A stretch of 7,911 nt of DNA from Spirochaetota bacterium (GTDB lineage Bacteria > Spirochaetota > Spirochaetia > Treponematales > UBA12059). Shown piece after piece: positions 3,628 through 7,911 of the stretch (positions are counted from its first letter, which is position 1; every line of letters begins with the position of its first letter). The notes beneath the pieces were generated by a model. The model was not told the DNA's origin. It made no database searches and saw only the letters and a list, made by a program, of their open reading frames with translations. The stretch lies in NCBI GenBank assembly GCA_029565815.1, contig JAKQNL010000079.1, positions 1-7,911 on the forward strand. The letters run 5' to 3'. The position numbers and the translations under genes are program-made.

Positions 3628-5694
3628 ATGCGCTTTACGGCCAAGGACCAGCGTTTGTTTGGTGTTGCGCTTCCGCTTGGAGCAATTCGCTCTAGGCTGG
3701 ATCAGGCTGTAGGCGAGTATACCGACCTGCCGGAGCTGGGCGCCTTATGCATGAAAGCTGGCTTGAATCTGATACAGCTTTTGCCCGTGCAGGATTCTGG
3801 TTTTCAAAGCTCGCCGTATTCTGCCTTGTCCGCTTTTGCGCTGCATCCGCTGTATGTGCATATCGATGCGTTGCCGGAAGTTCGCAGCCTTGCGGCAGCC
3901 GCAAGCGCTACAAAAACTGCGAGTGTTGCGGATGCGCTACAGCGCTGGCACAGGGTTGAGGCACAGCTGGCCGGTGAACAGCGCTTTCCATACGGGAAAA
4001 TACTAACAGCTAAACTGGAAGTGCTTCGATCGCTGTATGATGCATGCAAAGAACAAAGCGAAACGGCTAGGGCTATCGATGCATTTGCGGCTAGCCAGAA
4101 ATGGGCGCTGCCGTACGCGCTGTTCAAGTGCCTCAAAGATAGGTACGGCGGTTTGGCTTTCCAAGACTGGCCGGAATACCGGGATCCACAGGCCGGCGAT
4201 ATTGCTGCGCTTGCGGCCATGCCGGCATTGCATGACGGGCTGCGCTTTTACCTGTGGATACAGGCCCGCTGCGAACAGCAGTTTGGCCAGGCTTCCAAAA
4301 AGCTTGCAGATTGTGGCATTACCCTTTTGGGCGACTTGCCCATACTGATGAACGAGGATTCCGCCGATGTGTGGGCTAATCGTAATAATTTTATTATGGA
4401 ACTGCGCGCTGGCGCCCCGCCGGACATGTTTTCCAGCCTTGGACAAAACTGGGGCTTTCCCATTTACAACTGGCCGTCCATGGAAGCGCGCGGTTTGGAT
4501 TTTTGGCTACGGCGTATTAAGCAGGCGGATAGGTACTACAGCGCATACCGCATAGACCACGTGCTTGGATTTTTCCGCATTTGGGCGCTTTCTATGCACG
4601 ATAGTAGTGGTGCATTGGGCAGCTTTGTGCCCGGTGCGCGGCTAAGCGAAGCGGCTTTGCTCGATGCAGGTTTTGACCAGGCTAGGATACAGTGGCTGTC
4701 GGAACCCCACATACGAAGCACGGACTTGTACGATGCGGCTATGGATTGCCCCGATGCGTCGGAGCAGGTGCTGCATGCGATAGAGCTGTGCTTGGATAGG
4801 GTTGGTAGCGAAGAGCTGTTTCGCTTTAAGAGCACTATTCGGGGCGAGGCCGATATCGAGGCTCTGCACCTGGAGCCTGCACTGCGCTCTTACCTGCTTA
4901 CGCGTTTCCGCGACCGGGTGCTGCTTCCGCTTAGCCAAAATGTGGCTGAAGGGGGTGTTCGTAGCTATGTGCCAATGTGGCAACCGGATGCTGCATCCGC
5001 GTGGGTCAGCCTTTCCGGGGGCGAACAGAATGCGCTGCGCTCTATCTTTGCGCGCATGAATGAAGAAAATATAGCACTATGGAAGGTGGAAGGCCGGCGC
5101 CTGCTTGGCGCACTGGCAGATGCTTCGGACATGCTCGTGTGCGCCGAAGATTTGGGGGCCGTTCCGCCCGGCGTTACGGAAACCCTAGCCGCTGTGGGCA
5201 TGCTTGGCTTACGTATACCCCGCTGGTGCAGAAGCTGGAACGATGCAGGACAGCCCTATATTCCGCTTGGCAGCTATCCTGGGCTTTCGGTTTGCGCGCC
5301 CAGTGTCCACGATACGTCCACGCTCCGGGGCTGGTGGAACGACGAACTGGATGATGATGGCCGAAGTGATTGTGCCAAGGCTTACCTGCCGGACTGGAAA
5401 ACGGTGCCGGCCGACCTTGATGCAAAAGCCGCCCTCGATATGCTTACTGCCCTGTCCGCTTGTGCTTCGCAGCTATTTGTCTGCCAGCTGCAGGATTATC
5501 TGGATCTATCCAGCCGACTGCGTTCACACAATTCAGTTGATGATAGAGTCAATGTGCCGGGCACGGTGAATGAGTGGAACTGGTGCTGGCGCATGCCCTG
5601 CACGCTTTCGGAGCTTTCTAGCGATGCATCCTGGCTGTCCGCCCTACGCTTGGTTGGCAAAGCTGGCAACCGAAGCGGCTTGCAATTTGGCTGA
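3628..5694 (+). CDS. malQ: 4-alpha-glucanotransferase (amylomaltase, GH77)
   Basis: A 688-aa cytosolic enzyme that transfers alpha-1,4-glucan segments between maltodextrins, releasing glucose; it acts in maltose/maltodextrin or glycogen turnover. GH77 signatures are in order: LLPVQDSGFQSSPYSALSAF (51-70), GDLPILMNEDSADVWANR (235-252), GAPPDMFSSLGQNWGFP (262-278), SAYRIDHVLGFFR with nucleophile Asp310 (305-317), VCAEDLGAVPPGV with acid/base Glu507 (504-516), SVHDTSTLRGWW with transition-state Asp562 (559-570) and RVNVPGTVNEWNW (640-652). All three catalytic acids are present. The length is near that of the E. coli enzyme (694 aa), but the N-terminus begins directly with the GH77 barrel and lacks the extra N-terminal domain, so the extra length lies in insertions (about 330-480). 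AGGAGG lies 5 bases before the start. It follows nudC by 17 bases and precedes the kinase gene by 19, with no terminator on either side. Confidence 0.93.
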   Translation: MRFTAKDQRLFGVALPLGAIRSRLDQAVGEYTDLPELGALCMKAGLNLIQLLPVQDSGFQSSPYSALSAFALHPLYVHIDALPEVRSLAAAASATKTASVADALQRWHRVEAQLAGEQRFPYGKILTAKLEVLRSLYDACKEQSETARAIDAFAASQKWALPYALFKCLKDRYGGLAFQDWPEYRDPQAGDIAALAAMPALHDGLRFYLWIQARCEQQFGQASKKLADCGITLLGDLPILMNEDSADVWANRNNFIMELRAGAPPDMFSSLGQNWGFPIYNWPSMEARGLDFWLRRIKQADRYYSAYRIDHVLGFFRIWALSMHDSSGALGSFVPGARLSEAALLDAGFDQARIQWLSEPHIRSTDLYDAAMDCPDASEQVLHAIELCLDRVGSEELFRFKSTIRGEADIEALHLEPALRSYLLTRFRDRVLLPLSQNVAEGGVRSYVPMWQPDAASAWVSLSGGEQNALRSIFARMNEENIALWKVEGRRLLGALADASDMLVCAEDLGAVPPGVTETLAAVGMLGLRIPRWCRSWNDAGQPYIPLGSYPGLSVCAPSVHDTSTLRGWWNDELDDDGRSDCAKAYLPDWKTVPADLDAKAALDMLTALSACASQLFVCQLQDYLDLSSRLRSHNSVDDRVNVPGTVNEWNWCWRMPCTLSELSSDASWLSALRLVGKAGNRSGLQFG

Positions 5695-5702
5695 ATCCGA
5701 CT

Positions 5703-5706
5703 AGGA
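5703..5706 (+). promoter_or_regulatory. Ribosome binding site deciding the GTG start of the kinase gene
   Basis: AGGA, 7 bases before the GTG at 5714. An in-frame TAG at 5702-5704 blocks any longer product. The next in-frame ATG (5729) has no comparable site, so GTG 5714 is the best start. Confidence 0.6.
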
Positions 5707-5713
5707 TAGTATC

Positions 5714-7911
5714 GTGAGCTTTCGGAACATGCGGTTTAGGGTAGTTATTGCCTCCGACAATGCCGACGAGTCCGCGTGGATGTCCGCCGCCGCCGACGCA
5801 GTGCATGCAGTAACCGGCGTGATTACGATTTCCAGCCCGGATGCCGTCCGCGGCGCGCTGTCGGGAAACGATGCAGACTGCGTGGTGCTTGGTTTTGGCA
5901 TGGCCCAGCTGTGCCATAAAAGTTTCCCGCTTACATCCAGCGTGCCTGTAGCGCTGTTGGTAGGCGCACAGGATCTGCACCGTGCGCAGAGCCTCTTGCC
6001 GCGGGCCGGCTTAAAGCCCGTTGCGCTTCCGTACAAGGATACCGAAACCGGCGGGCTTGTCCTTAGCGCCTGGCTGTCCGGCGTCATGGGCCAAGCTAAA
6101 ATCGGCCCTGTTTCGCCAAGCCGGCTGCAGTCGCATTACGAGAAACGCTATGAAAATCTGATACATGCGCTTCCGGATATCGTGTACGAACTTGATCCCG
6201 AAGGGCGTTTTACCCTGGTAAGCGATGCTATTTCCGTCTTGGGCTACTCACCGGAAGAGCTGGTGGGAAAACATTTTTCCGTGTTATTTTATGATGATGA
6301 CGCGGATGCGGTTGACCGCGACAAGGTGCTTGCCGATTTTTCCGGTATGCGAACCGGCGACGCCCGCGCGCCGAAATTCTTTAACGAGCGCCGGGGCCGC
6401 GAGCGACGGACGGCGAACCTGGAAGTGCGCCTTCGTTGCAAAGCCCGATCCGGCAGCCAGCGTTCCGATATTCTGGCAGAGATAACCTCATACGGCGAAC
6501 TTTCCTCGGCCGGCGAATACGGGGATGGCAACGGCACGTTTACCGGTTCTGTCGGAATAATCCGCGATGTAACCCTTAAGCGCAAATCCGAAGAAATGCT
6601 GCGTAAGCTCTTCCAGGCGGTGGACCAGCTCAGTAGTTGTGTTTTTATCACTAACCACGCATTTCACATCGAATACGTGAATCCGGCTTTCTTCCTGCTT
6701 ACCGGATTCTCTCCCGGAGACGTGTTGGGCACTTCTTTGTTTCGCTTCCTTGCCTTTATGCCGGAGACCGCCGCCGATCTGCAAAAGCATGTCCAGGAAG
6801 GCTTTGAGGTGCGCGACGAGGTGCTGGTTCCAACAGCCAGGGGCGGACAGTTTTGGGCCGAATTATCCGTGTGCCCCGTGCGTTCGCCTTTGGGCATGGT
6901 AACCCACGCTATTGCCATAGCAAGCGATGTAAGCTCCAAAAAAGCAATGGAGGAGCTGGTGCGAAGCGCAAAACACGAAGCGCGCAACGCAAGCCACGCG
7001 CAAACGGCTTTCCTCGCATCCATGACGCACGAACTGAAAAATCCCATTTCCGCCATCATGGCAGCATGCGAACTCTTGTCCGACGACCCGGAGCAAACCC
7101 TTCGCCGTGCAGGCATTATCCGACAGCAGGCGCAAGGCTTACACGATATCATCGCCGTCATTCTGGATTACGTGCGGTCGGAAGGCGGCAACGGCCCTTC
7201 GCAGCACCTGGCTTTTCCGCTAGGACCGTTCATCGCCGAGCTGTGCGCTCGGTTCAAGCCAAAAGCGGAAGCAAAAAGCCTGAGCGTTTCCTGTGTGTGT
7301 GACGAGGATGCGACCGTCGAAGGCGACCCGGACAGGCTGGGTAGGGCCTTGGCCTTGCTTTTGGACAACGCGGTAAAATATACCGAGCACGGTTCGGTTT
7401 CGCTCAACGCAAGCATGGACAGGCAGGATGGCAATGTGCCCCATCTGGTCATAACCGTACGCGACACGGGCCCAGGCATTCGCGCCGACGACCAAGCCCG
7501 AGTATTCCAACCGTTTGCCCGTGTCGGCCCCCGCCGCGGTGTTGATTCCCGAGGTGTCGGTATAGGGCTGGCTCTTGCTCGCAACCTGGTAAAAACTATG
7601 GGCGGCGAGATTCGCCTGGCAAGCAGCCCCGGAGAAGGCAGCACCTTCACGCTCATTGTCCCCGCTGCCAGCCCGCCTTTGAAAGCCGGCCAAAACTCCG
7701 CATCGCCATACACGATACTGTTAGTAGATGATAACGAGATCAATGTGGAATACCTGCGAACCCTGTTGGAAAACGCCGGCTTCCGCATCCTTGCGGCAAC
7801 GGGGGCGGCAGAGGCATTCCGCATATTGGAATCCCGTTATGTCGACGCTGCTGTGCTGGACATACAGATGCCCGGGTATTCCGGTATCGAGCTTGCGAAA
7901 GCCATCAAGGT
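5714..7911 (+). CDS. Hybrid sensor histidine kinase (receiver-like, PAS, PAS, HisKA, HATPase, REC), 3' end cut by window
   Basis: I translated this frame by hand; 732 codons are open to the window end. Residues 5 to about 125 resemble a receiver fold (strands RVVIAS, DADCVVLG, VPVALLVG, PVALPYK), but Gly60 stands where the phospho-acceptor Asp is expected. PAS 1 covers about 140-290 (LIHALPDIVYELDPEGRF, GYSPEELVGK) with the FNERRGRERRT insert known from PAS kinases. PAS 2 covers about 297-412 (VFITN, VNPAFFLLTGFSPGDVLG). HisKA has FLASMTHELKNPISAI with His439. HATPase has N box DNAVKYT (Asn552), DTGPGI (584-589) and GVGIGLAL (614-621). The C-terminal receiver starts near 667 with Asp672/Asp673 and acceptor Asp716 in LDIQMP, and is truncated by the window. 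No membrane segment is seen, so it should sense a cytosolic signal. It starts 19 bases after malQ, suggesting co-transcription. The cognate response regulator is not in view. Confidence 0.9.
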   Translation, partial: MSFRNMRFRVVIASDNADESAWMSAAADAVHAVTGVITISSPDAVRGALSGNDADCVVLGFGMAQLCHKSFPLTSSVPVALLVGAQDLHRAQSLLPRAGLKPVALPYKDTETGGLVLSAWLSGVMGQAKIGPVSPSRLQSHYEKRYENLIHALPDIVYELDPEGRFTLVSDAISVLGYSPEELVGKHFSVLFYDDDADAVDRDKVLADFSGMRTGDARAPKFFNERRGRERRTANLEVRLRCKARSGSQRSDILAEITSYGELSSAGEYGDGNGTFTGSVGIIRDVTLKRKSEEMLRKLFQAVDQLSSCVFITNHAFHIEYVNPAFFLLTGFSPGDVLGTSLFRFLAFMPETAADLQKHVQEGFEVRDEVLVPTARGGQFWAELSVCPVRSPLGMVTHAIAIASDVSSKKAMEELVRSAKHEARNASHAQTAFLASMTHELKNPISAIMAACELLSDDPEQTLRRAGIIRQQAQGLHDIIAVILDYVRSEGGNGPSQHLAFPLGPFIAELCARFKPKAEAKSLSVSCVCDEDATVEGDPDRLGRALALLLDNAVKYTEHGSVSLNASMDRQDGNVPHLVITVRDTGPGIRADDQARVFQPFARVGPRRGVDSRGVGIGLALARNLVKTMGGEIRLASSPGEGSTFTLIVPAASPPLKAGQNSASPYTILLVDDNEINVEYLRTLLENAGFRILAATGAAEAFRILESRYVDAAVLDIQMPGYSGIELAKAIK

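Noticed and set aside
6225..7824. Several open frames on both strands over the kinase gene
   Set aside because: They are shadows of the continuous kinase frame, which carries all expected motifs. None has a family signature or a good ribosome site.

Overview
The window reads as a bacterial chromosome of moderate to fairly high GC with dense, Shine-Dalgarno-led genes. A PadR/DUF2812 pair, a type I-C-like CRISPR repeat and a Gram-positive-style promoter fit a Bacillota or Actinomycetota (for example Coriobacteriia-like) host. This placement is an inference from gene content and is weak.

Left part (1 to about 2365): an accessory-looking segment of about 2.2 kb bounded by two inverted copies of a 100-bp repeat (1-100 and 2266-2365, 97 of 100 positions identical by my alignment). 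Inside it lie a delta-60-repeat protein frame that runs straight out of the left repeat copy and looks 5'-truncated, a bidirectional terminator-like hairpin, and a minus-strand two-gene operon. That operon encodes a PadR-family repressor and a two-transmembrane DUF2812 protein, overlapping by ATGA. Its promoter is embedded in an operator made of alternating TATATCG/CGATATA arms at exact 12-bp steps. Next come a hairpin, a CRISPR remnant (one 32-bp repeat, one 35-bp spacer, one 13-bp half repeat, no cas genes) and an AT-rich gene-free stretch.

Right part (2488 to the window end): four plus-strand genes packed like one operon. They are an unrecognised 103-aa protein, an NADH pyrophosphatase of the NudC type (8-bp overlap), a 688-aa GH77 4-alpha-glucanotransferase (MalQ; 17-bp gap) and a large soluble hybrid histidine kinase (19-bp gap). 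The kinase carries an N-terminal receiver-like domain, two PAS domains, HisKA, HATPase and a C-terminal receiver, and it is cut by the window end after 732 codons. The first three link nucleotide/NAD turnover to glucan metabolism. The kinase may sense a cytosolic cue related to these, but nothing in the sequence proves that.

The most unusual items are the inverted-repeat-bounded segment, the periodic operator, the orphan CRISPR remnant with a small ORF running through it, and the apparent pseudo-receiver at the kinase N-terminus.
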